Assembly (NCBI RefSeq): GCF_024611995.1
Contig: NZ_CP102509.1
Coordinates: 124,001 to 188,000, forward strand
Direction of reading: 5' to 3'
Source of the DNA: Streptomyces sp. NBC_00162
Lineage (GTDB): Bacteria > Actinomycetota > Actinomycetes > Streptomycetales > Streptomycetaceae
DNA: 64,000 nucleotides
Shown here: positions 18,666-27,103 of the stretch, piece by piece
How the letters are laid out: each line of letters opens with the position of its first letter
Numbering within the stretch: the first letter of the stretch is position 1
Made by a program: the position numbers and the translations under genes
Notes under the pieces: model-generated
Database searches by the model: none
The model's input: the letters and a program-made list of their open reading frames with translations, nothing else
Told to the model about the DNA's origin: nothing

Positions 18666-18709
18666 ATGCCGAAGGCGCGGACCGGCCACTCGGTCCGCGC
18701 CTTCGGCAT
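18666..18709. repeat. Perfect 19-bp inverted repeat with six-base loop
   Basis: ATGCCGAAGGCGCGGACCG pairs exactly with its complement across GCCACT. It could be a terminator, but it has no T tract and is longer than needed. A smaller hairpin (AAGCCCC/GGGGCTT) lies at 18484-18507. I see no clear gene in 18413-18811. Confidence 0.6.
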
Positions 18710-18811
18710 AGCCGCGACCCGGCGTCGTCCGAGGGGCTGCCTATCCGTCAGGCTCGGCAGTCAGAACAGCCGAAGCCAAGCGGCAGCGGACGCCACATCT
18801 GCGTGGGCGAT

Positions 18812-19207
18812 TTACTCGACGATTTTCTGCCAGGCGGAGCACTTGATCGGAGTCGTGTCCGAGGCGCCATCCACCGTGCACACCTTCATTCTGTAAACGT
18901 TGATGGAGTACAGGTTTCCGTCGGTCTTGTAGACGCCACCGGCGTCTGCTCCCTTGCCGTTGTAGACGCTGCCCCACTCATACCAATGTTCAGTGCCCGC
19001 GCTCACCTCGATGTAGGCACGCACACCGTGACCGTCGGCAAGGTAATCAAAGAGGCCGAAGTCATCGCCGTCGTCGTAGAAGTGCAGAGCTCCGGCGAGC
19101 TTGCCGTCACTGTAGAGGTATGTGGCCTGGTCCGTAGCGAAGGCCGGAGTGCCGATGCCCACCAGGAAGGCGGGTACGGCCAGGAGAGTAAGCCATTTCT
19201 TGGACAT
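18812..19207 (-). CDS. Secreted hypothetical protein, copy 1
   Basis: 131 residues from ATG 19207. It has a signal peptide (MSKKWLTLLAVPAFLVGIG, cleavage near TPAFA-T). The mature part has AGALHFYDDGDDFGLFDYLA, DGHGVRAYIE, YNGKGADAGGVYKTDGNLYS and a Cys pair (VCTVDGAS..KCSAW) likely to form a disulfide. It is closely related to the plus-strand gene at 20098. The two sit head to head with ~260 bp of near-identical upstream DNA. Function unknown. Confidence 0.75.
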   Translation of the reverse strand: MSKKWLTLLAVPAFLVGIGTPAFATDQATYLYSDGKLAGALHFYDDGDDFGLFDYLADGHGVRAYIEVSAGTEHWYEWGSVYNGKGADAGGVYKTDGNLYSINVYRMKVCTVDGASDTTPIKCSAWQKIVE

Positions 19208-20097
19208 GGAAACATCCTTGATTCGTTTCAGTGAACAGATCGCACTGCACGGCAAGCGTTCCACGTGGGACATGGTGGAAGGTCGCAACGTTGACAGCCA
19301 CTTCAAGGGAGTGCGGAAATAGCCGACCCCCAGAAACATCTGTGCGAGTCGTTGCTCTCGCCGACAGGCCAAGAACGTACACCGACCCGAACCCTCGCGC
19401 TACGGGTTTACAGCCAGGAATCGGCCAAGATCATTTCATGTTTTCCGTGAAATTTCGGACTTCCCTTCACTGCCAGCCCGCCAAAGCTCAAGAAAACCTC
19501 AATAAAACACGCAACAGGACTGATTGGTCGCCAGGCCCTGCAAGTGTTGGGAATGCTGCGGGCGTTCACGAGCCAACACCGTGGCGCCGCCGCGGACGGC
19601 GGCCATCTCCTGTGCGCTCGCAGGGACTTCGACACTGGGGGTGGCCGGCAGCCGCGCACCCGAGCACCGCGCGCGGCCCCAGCTGTGGGCGGGTGGTCCG
19701 CGTGAACCACCACCGGATACCGGTGACTTGAACCGCATGGTGTCGTCAATTCCCGAGGAGAGAGGTGCGCTCGGTGCGCCACAGTCGGCGCAGGGTCCGG
19801 GCCGCACCCCCACTTGAGCTCCCACGACGAGGCGGTGAATAGTTGTCTGAAATTGCACGGAAAACATGAAATGATCTTGGCCGATTCCTGGGTGCAAACC
19901 CGTAGCGCGAGGGTTCGGGTCGGTGTACGTTCTTGGCCTGTCGGCGAGAGCAACGACTCGCACAGATGTTTCTGGGGGTCGGCTATTTCCGCACTCCCTT
20001 GAAGTGGCTGTCAACGTTGCGACCTTCCAGCATGTCCCACGTGGAACGCTTGCCGTGCAGTGCGATCTGTTCACTGAAACGAATCAAGGATGTTTCC
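19208..20097. repeat. Inverted repeat of two ~260-bp promoter arms with a ~375-bp spacer
   Basis: The arms are about 19208-19465 and 19840-20097. They are almost identical as reverse complements, from the start codons out to a CATGTTTTCCGTG-like end. The similarity continues into both genes, so each arm plus gene spans ~600 bp. The spacer (19466-19839) holds no convincing gene. Both promoters should respond to the same regulator. Confidence 0.75.
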
Positions 20098-20505
20098 ATG
20101 TCCAAGAAATGGCTTACTCTCCTGGCCGTACCCGCCTTCCTGGTGGGCTTCGGCACTCCGGCCGTCGCTGACTCCACAGGCGAGATGACCGCGCTGACGG
20201 ACCAGGCCGTATACCTCTACAGTGGCGGCAAGCTCGCCGGAGCTCTGCACTTCTACGACGACGGCGATGACTTCGGCCTCTTTGATTACCTTGCCGATGG
20301 TCACGGTGTGCGTGCCTATGTAGAAAAGAGCGAGTCGCCGTGGGCCTCCTGGTATAACGGCAAGGGGGCTGACGCCGGCGGCGTCTACAAGACCGACGGA
20401 AACCTCTACAGCATCTACACCTACAAGATGCGGGTGTGCACGGTGGATGGCGCCTCGGACACGACTCCGGTTGACTGCTCCGAATGGGAGTACATTTACG
20501 AATAG
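20098..20505 (+). CDS. Secreted hypothetical protein, copy 2
   Basis: 135 residues from ATG 20098. The signal peptide is the same as copy 1, with TPAVA-D as the probable cleavage site. It then carries six extra residues (STGEMT) absent in copy 1. The core LAGALHFYDDGDDFGLFDYL is identical; the middle (EKSESPWASWYNGK) and the end (CSEWEYIYE) have diverged. Conserved core with variable loops suggests a duplicated effector with changing contacts. Confidence 0.75.
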   Translation: MSKKWLTLLAVPAFLVGFGTPAVADSTGEMTALTDQAVYLYSGGKLAGALHFYDDGDDFGLFDYLADGHGVRAYVEKSESPWASWYNGKGADAGGVYKTDGNLYSIYTYKMRVCTVDGASDTTPVDCSEWEYIYE

Positions 20506-20754
20506 ACCCTGATCTCGGTATCGTCGATTTCGTACCCAGGCCCGCAACGCCGTCTCGGGGTCGGCCCGGTGGGCACAGGCTCCCGGGCCCCTGGGTACGG
20601 ATCGTGCTGGGCTTGGCCCCTCTGCGTGGACATCTGCGAACGTGGCAGGCCGGTTATCGGTGCGGCGGCAGATACGCCGTCAGGCCCGTGCCCGCCAGGT
20701 GGTGGGCCCGCCGGCCAGGGGCGTACGGCGGGGCGGGTGGCGGGTGGCCCGCGT

Positions 20755-20885
20755 ACCGGCACATCGACCCCGTCCGCCTCGCCTCCCGCGTCGCGAACCC
20801 GAAGGTGATCGACGCCCGCGGCACCCTCACCGCCGACGACTGGCGCGACGCCGGGTGGATCTACCGGGCCCTCGGGCGGCCCTGC
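20755..20885 (+). pseudogene. UDP-glucose dehydrogenase C-terminal remnant
   Basis: The plus strand reads HIDPVRLASRVANPKVIDAR followed by GTLTADDWRDAGWIYRALGR. This is the end of the UDP-binding domain of UDP-glucose/GDP-mannose dehydrogenases. The rest of the gene is absent. The fragment abuts and partly overlaps the remnant on the other strand. Confidence 0.5.
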
Positions 20886-21110
20886 CGGCCCAAGGCCGGC
20901 ACCACGGCGGCAGCCCGGGCAGACCCGGGCCGCCGCCGGCGCCGCTGCCCCGGCAGCCGCCGGGCGGGCTTGATTCCTTCCAGGACCTTCCACAGCGGTC
21001 GGCCCTCGGCGGCCCACAGCTCCAGCCGGCCCCGGTCGATCAGGTAGACGCCGTACGTCTCGCCCCACTCCAGTGCCGGCAGGGTGAAGCGGCCGTTGGT
21101 GACGAGCACT
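20861..21110 (-). pseudogene. Mrr-like restriction endonuclease C-terminal remnant
   Basis: The minus strand reads FAVLVTNGRFTLPALEWGET, then YLIDRGRLELWAAEGRPLWK, like the end of the Mrr_cat-type endonuclease domain found in Streptomyces restriction enzymes. The frame is then extended by an Arg-rich tail. It joins the truncated TfuA frame near 21105. The catalytic D/ExK part is missing. Confidence 0.5.
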
Positions 21111-21842
21111 GCGAACCGGGCGCTCGCCGCCGGCCAACTCGTTGGACCAGCCCCTGGAGTAGCCCGTCTCCCACACCGCAGGCGACCCGGCGGCGGTCAG
21201 CGGGCAGTGGGCCAGCCTGAGTGCGGCCAGCGCGTCGGCACGCTTGACGTCGCCCCAGTGCCGGTCTGCGGTCCGCTGCTCCTCCACCCACCTGTAGAAC
21301 TCGGTTTGCCCGGCCCGTCGGCACACCGCCCGCACCACGCCCTCCGTGCGAGCCGGGTAATGGACGGCTGCGAAGTCCCGCAGCAGCGCTGCCGCCCCGT
21401 CGGCGTTCAGGAGTCCGGCCCGCTCCCCGGCCCGGACCATGTGGCGTAAGTTCACCAGCGGCCAGGTCAGCGCGCGCAGGTCCCCGTCGGGGGCCTGTCC
21501 CACCGCCACTTCGTCGTCCCCGGTCAGCTCCCCGCAAACGTAGGCCCGGTAGATCCGCCCTACCCCGATCACCCCGTGACCGTGCAGCTCCGCCGCGCGC
21601 AGGGCGCCGATACTGGCGGCACCGATCACCCGGACACCCCTCGCCACCGCGGCCAGGATCTCCTTGTGTCGCAGTGCCGGGGCCTGGTGGTAGACGCCGT
21701 CGATGAGGACAGCAGTGTGCCCCGCCGCGATGGACTCATCCGCCAGGTCCCCGTGCTGGACCGGCGGGTGCACCCGCACTAGCGGTGCGCGCAGCACACC
21801 CTCTCCGGGCTCCAGTGTCGGCCCGACAAAGACGTGAATCAT
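21105..21842 (-). CDS. TfuA-like protein (3' end displaced by a junction)
   Basis: The TfuA domain is clear: VFVGPTLEPGEGVL, VLIDGVYHQAPALRHKEILA, GVRVIGAASIGALRAAEL and GVGRIYRAYVCGELTGDDEV. TfuA partners a YcaO enzyme in RiPP biosynthesis (trifolitoxin; thioamide formation). Native sequence runs about 244 codons, to WSNELAGG. After that the frame enters unrelated DNA and reads on to 20496 without looking like protein. A small precursor-like gene lies 112 bases upstream on the same strand. No YcaO gene is in the window. Confidence 0.75.
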
Positions 21843-21862
21843 TCAGCCTCCAGAAACGCGAA

Positions 21863-21894
21863 GGGGTCCGGGACGCATTGCCGCCCCGGACCCC
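21863..21894 (-). promoter_or_regulatory. Intergenic hairpin between precursor and TfuA (attenuator)
   Basis: GGGGTCCGGG pairs perfectly with CCCGGACCCC (10 bp, 12-base loop) in the 112-base gap. Partial terminators in this position commonly keep RiPP precursor mRNA more abundant than the enzyme mRNA. Confidence 0.6.
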
Positions 21895-21954
21895 CTGAAT
21901 CCACGAGGCCAGGCGAACACCTGGCCCAGCGTCAGACGAGTTGCGGGCCTCGGA

Positions 21955-22059
21955 CTACCACTCGTCCTCGACGTCCTCGGTCCGCACGACCGGACCAGCC
22001 GCCAGCTCGGGTAGCTCCGTCATCTCCAGCTCACGCGCGGCCTGCTCGGACTTCGACAT
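21955..22059 (-). CDS. Candidate RiPP precursor peptide (34 residues)
   Basis: It starts MSKSEQAARELEMTELPELA and ends VVRTEDVEDEW. GAGGAG lies six bases upstream of a GTG-ATG start pair. The acidic leader-like N-terminus with an ELxELA motif, the tiny size, and a position directly upstream of TfuA with a hairpin between them fit a precursor peptide. The core is not obvious: it lacks the Cys/Ser/Thr-rich tail expected of azole peptides, with one Thr and a C-terminal Trp. A regulatory or unrelated small protein is the alternative. Confidence 0.55.
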   Translation of the reverse strand: MSKSEQAARELEMTELPELAAGPVVRTEDVEDEW

Positions 22060-22182
22060 CACGTACTCCTCTCGTACTACTCCCACGTCCGGCCAGTCGG
22101 CCGTACGTGTTCCTGCTGCCGACACCGAGAAGGCGCCGGAGTCTGCTGACCGCATGCCCTGGTACCGGCGGCAGGCAGGAGG

Positions 22183-22434
22183 TCAGGGGGCCACCAGCCG
22201 AATGTCCCTTATGAGCGCCTGCCGTTCGCGGCCCGAGGCAAGTCGCACCCACACGTACGCCTGCGCGGCGTCGATGCCGTCCCACCCGGAACCCACCTGC
22301 ACGATGTGGCCAGTGATTTCCTCCGGACTCTCACGGGCGCGGTCCTCGGGCTGGACGTAGGAGATGCCGGTGACCAGGTCGCCGACGGCGTACGGGGGAC
22401 GGCGGTGGGTGCGGAGCCGGGTCATGGCGGTCAC
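22183..22434 (-). CDS. Small hypothetical protein (83 residues)
   Basis: GTG start at 22434 overlaps the upstream stop as GTGA. It reads PYAVGDLVTGISYVQPEDRA, then GHIVQVGSGWDGIDAAQAYV, an all-beta KOW/SH3-like pattern. No family assigned. It is coupled to the gene at 22431-22619 and may belong with the TfuA operon. Confidence 0.55.
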   Translation of the reverse strand: MTAMTRLRTHRRPPYAVGDLVTGISYVQPEDRARESPEEITGHIVQVGSGWDGIDAAQAYVWVRLASGRERQALIRDIRLVAP

Positions 22435-22619
22435 CGCTCCCCCTCTACAACTTCGCCGACATGGCCCTGGGCGATCTCTTCCGGGTACTCCCAGCGCGCG
22501 ACGAACACCGCGAGGCCATGCTCGGCATGGGCGAGAGTGCGGGCGGAGAGGGTGTCGCAGATGACGCGCGGGGGATCCCGGGGAGTGGCGGCCGTGGGGT
22601 CGTTGCTGTGGGCGTCCAT
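22431..22619 (-). CDS. Small hypothetical protein (62 residues)
   Basis: ATG 22619 with GGAGGAGC upstream. It contains RVICDTLSARTLAHAEHGLA, VFVARWEYPEEIAQGH and an acidic end. It is the first gene of the minus-strand run toward the precursor peptide and TfuA, and diverges from the regulator at 22846. Confidence 0.5.
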   Translation of the reverse strand: MDAHSNDPTAATPRDPPRVICDTLSARTLAHAEHGLAVFVARWEYPEEIAQGHVGEVVEGER

Positions 22620-22845
22620 GGCGCTCCTCCGGCTCGTCGCGGGCGGGGGTCGGTCCGGGGCTCGAGCCCGGACCGCCCCTCCTCAGGGGGTGTGCGATGG
22701 GTAGTCAACTCGTCACGGCCCGGTAGGTCGCCCGCGCGGCCGGACTTTCCGGCGGACTTTCGCGACGAGGTCACCCTGAAAGTCCGGGCACTGTGGCCCT
22801 ACCGTGAAGAGGAGAGGTCGCATCACCGCAGCAGGAGGGGGCCTG

Positions 22846-24128
22846 ATGCCCGAACACGCCGAGCCGACAACGCCGTTCGCCGACCTGGTGGACGGGTTCG
22901 GGTGGCGCTCCCCTGCGGAGTTCATCCGCGTGTACGCGGCTGTTGCCGCCCGGATCGGGGAGCGCGAGGACGTCACGGACCGGCAGGTGCGACGGTGGCG
23001 GGCGCCATCGCCGCCGTGCCCGCATCCCGCCGTCAGCGCGTCTTAGAGGCGATGCTCGGCGTGCCCTTGGAACAGTGCGGGTTCCGGGTGCCACCGCACC
23101 GCCGCAACCCCGTCACGGCCCCCGTGCCGGTGCTCGACCCCATCCCCGAACTACGCGAAAGGGCCGATCCCGTGGAACGCAGAACCATCCTCGCCGCCGC
23201 GGGCGGCGCCGCCCTCGGCCTCACCGGGATAGGCACGGCAATGCCGGCCGCCGCAGCCGGCGGACCCCGCGTCGGCACCCACACCGTCACCGACCTGCGG
23301 TCCGGCCTCGCGTCCCTGTACGGGCTCGACGACCGGTTCGGCGGGGCGACCGTCGGCCCCCTCGCCACCGCGCACCTCGCCCGCGTACAGCGGCTCATCG
23401 ACACCGGCAGCTACCCCGATACGATCGGCCGCCAACTGCGGCTCATCAGCGGGGAGACTGCCGAACACGTGGGGTGGCTGGCCTTCGACGCGGGCGACCA
23501 CCCCCGCGCCCGCCGCTACTGGACGCAGGCCAGGGACACCGCGACGGAACTGCGCGACGACAGCCTCGCCGTCCTGGTACTCGCCTCCCTCTCGCTCCTG
23601 GAACTGCGAGAGGAGCGGCCCCGCGACGGTCTCGACCACGCCCGCCGGGCCTCCGTCCTCGCCGCACCGTGGGCGCCCCCGTCACTCATGTCCATCCTCG
23701 CCACCCGTGAGGCGCGGGCACTGGCCATGCTCGGCGACTCCGCGTCGGCGCGCACCACCCTCGCGAGCGCGGCACGCCTGTACGAGAAGGACCGCGGCAG
23801 CCGCCCGGCCCCCGACTGGACGCTCTTTCACGGCCCGGCTGAGCTCGCTGCCGCGCAGGCCGAGCTGTTCACCGCCGCCGGCCACCACAAAGCGGCTGTG
23901 ACGTGGCTGCGCCGTTCCTTGGAGCGGCAGGAGGTCACCTACGCGCGCAACGAGGCGCTGCACCGGGGCCGCCTCGCGGGTGCCCTCGCCCGCTCCGGCG
24001 AGGCCGACGAGGCGGCGCACCACATCGAGCAGGGCGAGGCGCTGCTCACCGAAGTGTCGTCCGGCCGGGCGCGGGAGGGACTGGCCGTCGCGCGCCGCGA
24101 GCTCGACCGTATCCGCCCCGCCCGATGA
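22846..24128 (+). CDS. Helix-turn-helix/TPR regulator, second copy (one frameshift)
   Basis: It starts at ATG 22846 after GGAGGGGG. The HTH-like start (LVDGFGWRSPAEFIRVYAAV, then VTDRQVRRWR) is in one frame. The rest, from RRQRVLEAMLGVPLEQCGFR, is in another, so one base is lost or gained near 23025. The layout matches the regulator at 5385: HTH, a VERRTILAAAGGAALGL hydrophobic stretch, then TPR-like helices (LARVQRLIDTGSYPDTIGRQ, ALARSGEADEAAHHIEQGEA). The stop overlaps the next start as ATGA. Confidence 0.7.
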
Positions 24129-24679
24129 GGAGAGCCGTGGACTACACCCTGATCACCGATCCCGCCGACGCCGGCCGCGCGCTGGACGGCATCGCCCCCG
24201 TATACGAGTCCGTGTTCGCGGAACCTCCGTACCACGAAGGGCCGCGCGACCTCGCCATGTTCCTGGAGACCTACCAGCGCGAACACAAGTCGCCCGGCTT
24301 CCGGCTGGCCCTCGCCCACGCCGCCGGCGGGGAGCTGGTCGGCTTCGCGTACGGGCTACCGCTCACGTCCTCCACCGGATGGTGGGACGGCTTCTTGGAC
24401 ACGACACCCGCGAAGGACTTCACTCGCGAGGACGGCCAGCGCACCTTCGTCGTAAAGGAGCTCGCCGTACTCGCCGACCAGCGCGGGCAGGGAGTCGGCC
24501 GGAGGTTGCACGCCGAACTGCTGGACGGGATCACCGCGCAGCGGGCCACGCTCACCGTTCGCCCCGAGGCCCCGGCCGCCGGCTGGTACGAACGGCTCGG
24601 GTACGAACTTGTAGGTCACACCCAGCCGTGGGATGGCGCACCGGTCTACCGGAGCCTGGTCAAGCCGCTGCGGACCTGA
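24125..24679 (+). CDS. GNAT N-acetyltransferase, second copy
   Basis: 184 residues, ATG overlapping the regulator stop. The acetyl-CoA motif is textbook: VKELAVLADQRGQGVGRRLH (R/QxxGxG). It also has FTREDGQRTFVV and AAGWYERLGYELVG. It is paralogous to the GNAT at 6683. The acceptor substrate is unknown. Confidence 0.85.
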   Translation: MRRAVDYTLITDPADAGRALDGIAPVYESVFAEPPYHEGPRDLAMFLETYQREHKSPGFRLALAHAAGGELVGFAYGLPLTSSTGWWDGFLDTTPAKDFTREDGQRTFVVKELAVLADQRGQGVGRRLHAELLDGITAQRATLTVRPEAPAAGWYERLGYELVGHTQPWDGAPVYRSLVKPLRT

Positions 24680-24772
24680 CCACGGCAACACCACCACCCG
24701 CCTGGCCACCGAAGCCGGCTGAATCCGGAGCGGGTGCGCCCCGGCTACTCCCGACGGTGAAAGCACAGGTGC

Positions 24773-25174
24773 TCATGCTGGGTCCACTGAGCCTCGCTTG
24801 TCCTCAACGTGGACGACGTGAAGTTCGGTGCCGTCCCGGTGATGCTTGCAACGTCCGAACAAACCGACAGCGATCTCCGACTCATCGTGAGGCTCATCAG
24901 GGCCGACATAGGTCAGGACGTCGTTGTGATTCCCGGTGACGACCCACCCCTCGGCGTCCTTGAGGTCGATCACCCCGAAGTCTCCTGACGAAGATCCCAC
25001 ACGCGCCGGGCCGAACTCCTTCAGGATCTCGGTGGCCTGTTCGGCAAGCTCTCCATCCAGTGCGGTCAGCACTACACAAGTGCCATGCTCGAACAGCACC
25101 CACGACTTGCCAGGGTCGGCGAGAAGCCGCTGCAAGACGTCTATCAAGATCTCGGTGTCCACGGCGGTCTTCAT
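24773..25174 (-). CDS. Hypothetical protein (133 residues)
   Basis: ATG 25174. It reads VDTEILIDVLQRLLADPGKS, then WVLFEHGTCVVLTALDGELA, FGVIDLKDAEGWVVTGNHND and HHRDGTELHVVHVEDKRGS, a compact alpha/beta protein. Its size and acidic nature resemble immunity or inhibitor proteins, but I cannot name a family. It stands alone. Confidence 0.6.
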   Translation of the reverse strand: MKTAVDTEILIDVLQRLLADPGKSWVLFEHGTCVVLTALDGELAEQATEILKEFGPARVGSSSGDFGVIDLKDAEGWVVTGNHNDVLTYVGPDEPHDESEIAVGLFGRCKHHRDGTELHVVHVEDKRGSVDPA

Positions 25175-25255
25175 GCCGCGCGCCGAGGGCTGTGTCGGGT
25201 CGGCAGCGAACGCAGGCCGGGACCCCCGGACAGTCCGGTGGCGGGCCATGCCGAC

Positions 25256-25277
25256 GGCCCCGGCCTGCGCCGGGGCC
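25256..25277. terminator. 9-bp hairpin
   Basis: GGCCCCGGC pairs with GCCGGGGCC around a CTGC loop, between the 133-residue gene and the broken small gene upstream. Confidence 0.55.
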
Positions 25278-25289
25278 TGGAATGTCAGC

Positions 25290-25418
25290 CCGCGTAGTCG
25301 TGATGGTCGCGGGGTCGTAGCCGTGGTTGCAGGCGGGGCAGAGGGTGAGGTCCTCGGGGTCGTCCGAGTGCCGGTTGGGGATGATGCCGCCGTCTCACTG
25401 CGGGTCGGTGCAGGCCAT
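25290..25418 (-). pseudogene. Small zinc-binding protein with in-frame stop
   Basis: From ATG 25418 it reads MACTDPQ, a TGA stop, then DGGIIPNRHSDDPEDLTLCP and ACNHGYDPATITTTRA. The stop replaces what is probably the second metal-binding Cys (TGC to TGA) of a small phage/plasmid-type zinc protein. No gene is evident in 25419-25690. Confidence 0.4.
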
Positions 25419-25699
25419 GAGGTCCCCTCGGTCGGGGTCGTCGTCCTCCTGATCCTCTGCTCGCCCCGGGCTGCGGCGCCCTCGGGCATCAGGACGGCGG
25501 GCACGGCTGAGGAACCCACACCAGCCACGACCGGGACGCACGGGCACCACCGCGCTGGCGTGCGCCACCTGCCGCCAGCCACGATGCGGCGCACACGATC
25601 CGCACCATGGCAGTACTTCAGCCGATTCGTGCTGAGCCTGCGCCAGCAGCAACGCCACGCCGTCGTTCCGGACGCAGCGTGCGCCAGCCAGGCAGTTCA

Positions 25700-25900
25700 G
25701 CTGCTGGCTGGCCAGATCGTCCCGACTACCCAGGGCTGCCCGACGTTCTGCAGGTCTCGTGCGAATTGGTCGCCGCAGCCCATTTCCATGTGGGTCGCCC
25801 ACTGCCGCACCGCGCCAGCCGCCCAGTCCGCGAGCTGAAGCTGCGGGTGATCGTTGCTGTCCGCGAAGTCGATCTGCGTGGCGCCCAGCCTGTTGAGGAA
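25700..25900 (-). pseudogene. DUF3800 protein C-terminal remnant
   Basis: The minus strand reads TQIDFADSNDHPQLQLADWA, then AGAVRQWATHMEMGCGDQFA and RDLQNVGQPWVVGTIWP. The LQLAD(W/L)xAG motif followed by an aromatic C-terminus is the end of DUF3800 proteins (RNase H-like fold). The N-terminal catalytic half is absent. It lies beside a damaged IS5-type element. Confidence 0.45.
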
Positions 25901-26069
25901 CTGCCCCGGCCTGGCCAGGCCGCGGTGCGGTCAGCAGCTTGCCGAAGCAGCGCGGACTCAGCCCGGTGAACGGGGCTATCCAAGACGGCTCCGACGCAAG
26001 ATCCGATGGACGTCACCCCAGGGCTCCAGCATCAGATCCAACGGCACCTCGTCGTCGTTGCCGACCACT

Positions 26070-26915
26070 AGGGTCCGTCTTCAAACTGATCTTGCCCAGA
26101 GCAGGAGTGATGCGAGTGTGACCGCTGCTTCGTAGGAGGTGGCGGTCTTCTCGTAGCGGGTGGCGATACCGCGGAAGCCTTTGAGTTGGTTGAAGCAGCG
26201 TTCGACGGTGTTGCGGCGGCGATAGATCTCAAGGTCGAAGCCCGCGGGCCGACCGCCTTGACTACCCCGGTTGCGGCGGTGCTGCTTCTGGTCGTTCTTC
26301 TCCGGGATGGTGTGTCCGATACCGCGTCGTCGCAGGTAGGCACGGAATCCACGTGAACTGTAGGCCTTGTCGGCGATCACGTGGTCCGGTCGGCAGCGGG
26401 GCCGCCCCAGGCCGATGCGGGGTACTCGGATGCGTTCGAGCAAAGGCCGTGCGCAGACACCGTCGTGTCGTTGCCCCGGGGTGAGCAGTATGGCCAGCGG
26501 CCGGCCGCGGCCGTCGCAGGCGAGGTGGATTTTGCTGGTCAGGCCTCCTCGGGATCGGCCGAGGGCGTGATCGTCCGGTTCGTCCGTGCGATGCTTCCCC
26601 TTTTCGGCCGGTGGCGGCGGAGTGCTGGTGGGCGCGGACGATGGTGGAGTCGATCTGGACCAGCCAGTCGATGTCACCGGCGGCGTCGGCCTGGGCCTGG
26701 ATCTGTTGCAGGGCCTGGGTGAACACGCCGTCGATCGCGTAGCGGCGGAAGCGGGTGTAGACCGACTTCCAGGGGCCGTAGCGTTCCGGCAGGTCACGCC
26801 AGGAAACCCCGGTCCGGATCTTGTAGACCATCCCGTTGACGACCCGGCGGTCCTCCGCCCGAGGCCGGCCTCTGCCGGCACTCGGTATCAGCGGAGCCAA
26901 CAACTCCCACTCGGA
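26070..26915 (-). mobile_element. IS5-family element, 5' end damaged
   Basis: One end is visible near 26071 (GGTCCGTCTTCAAACTGATC). At the other side the transposase begins without its usual first residues and no matching inverted repeat is found. Instead it runs straight into the gene fragment at 26898-27040. This looks like deletion of the left end together with part of the neighbour. Confidence 0.65.
26081..26903 (-). CDS. IS5-family DDE transposase, two overlapping frames
   Basis: Frame A has the N-terminal domain (LLAPLIPSAGRGRPRAEDRR, VSWRDLPERYGPWKSVYTRF, WLVQIDSTIVRAHQHSA with the first catalytic Asp). Frame B carries on (RGGLTSKIHLACDGRGRPLA, HVIADKAYSSRGFRAYLRRR with the second Asp, FDLEIYRRRNTVERCFNQLK with the Glu). 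The A-B switch is the programmed frameshift usual for IS5-group elements. Loss of the N-terminal tip makes activity doubtful. Confidence 0.75.
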
Positions 26916-27040
26916 GTCGGCAGCTCGTGCCCGAGGGCGTCCACGGCCGGGCAGAACATCTCCGGCGAGGTTTGGCCGTCCTTGAGTCGCTGGCCGGTGA
27001 TGGTGAGGAAGCGGTGCAGTTCGGCGTTGGCGGTGCTCAT
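26898..27040 (-). pseudogene. Small gene cut by the IS element
   Basis: From ATG 27040 it reads MSTANAELHRFLTITGQRLK, then DGQTSPEMFCPAVDALGHEL before meeting the transposase DNA. No family known. It is the third gene of an operon with the two small genes upstream. Confidence 0.45.
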
Positions 27041-27103
27041 GGTGGTGCCCTGCCGCTCGGTTCGATCTGGTGGGATCGGCTCGAGGTCAGGTGGCGGGGT
27101 TGG

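Noticed and set aside
18399..18896. Plus-strand frame between the small-gene cluster and the secreted proteins
   Set aside because: It runs through two hairpins and has no ribosome site or protein-like pattern. A minus-strand tail (SIDPAEYFFRLESHTW) is slightly better but too short to call.
19408..20074. Open frames crossing the inverted repeat spacer
   Set aside because: They are the antisense of the duplicated promoter arms plus spacer. They have no ribosome sites and mirror each other because of the repeat.
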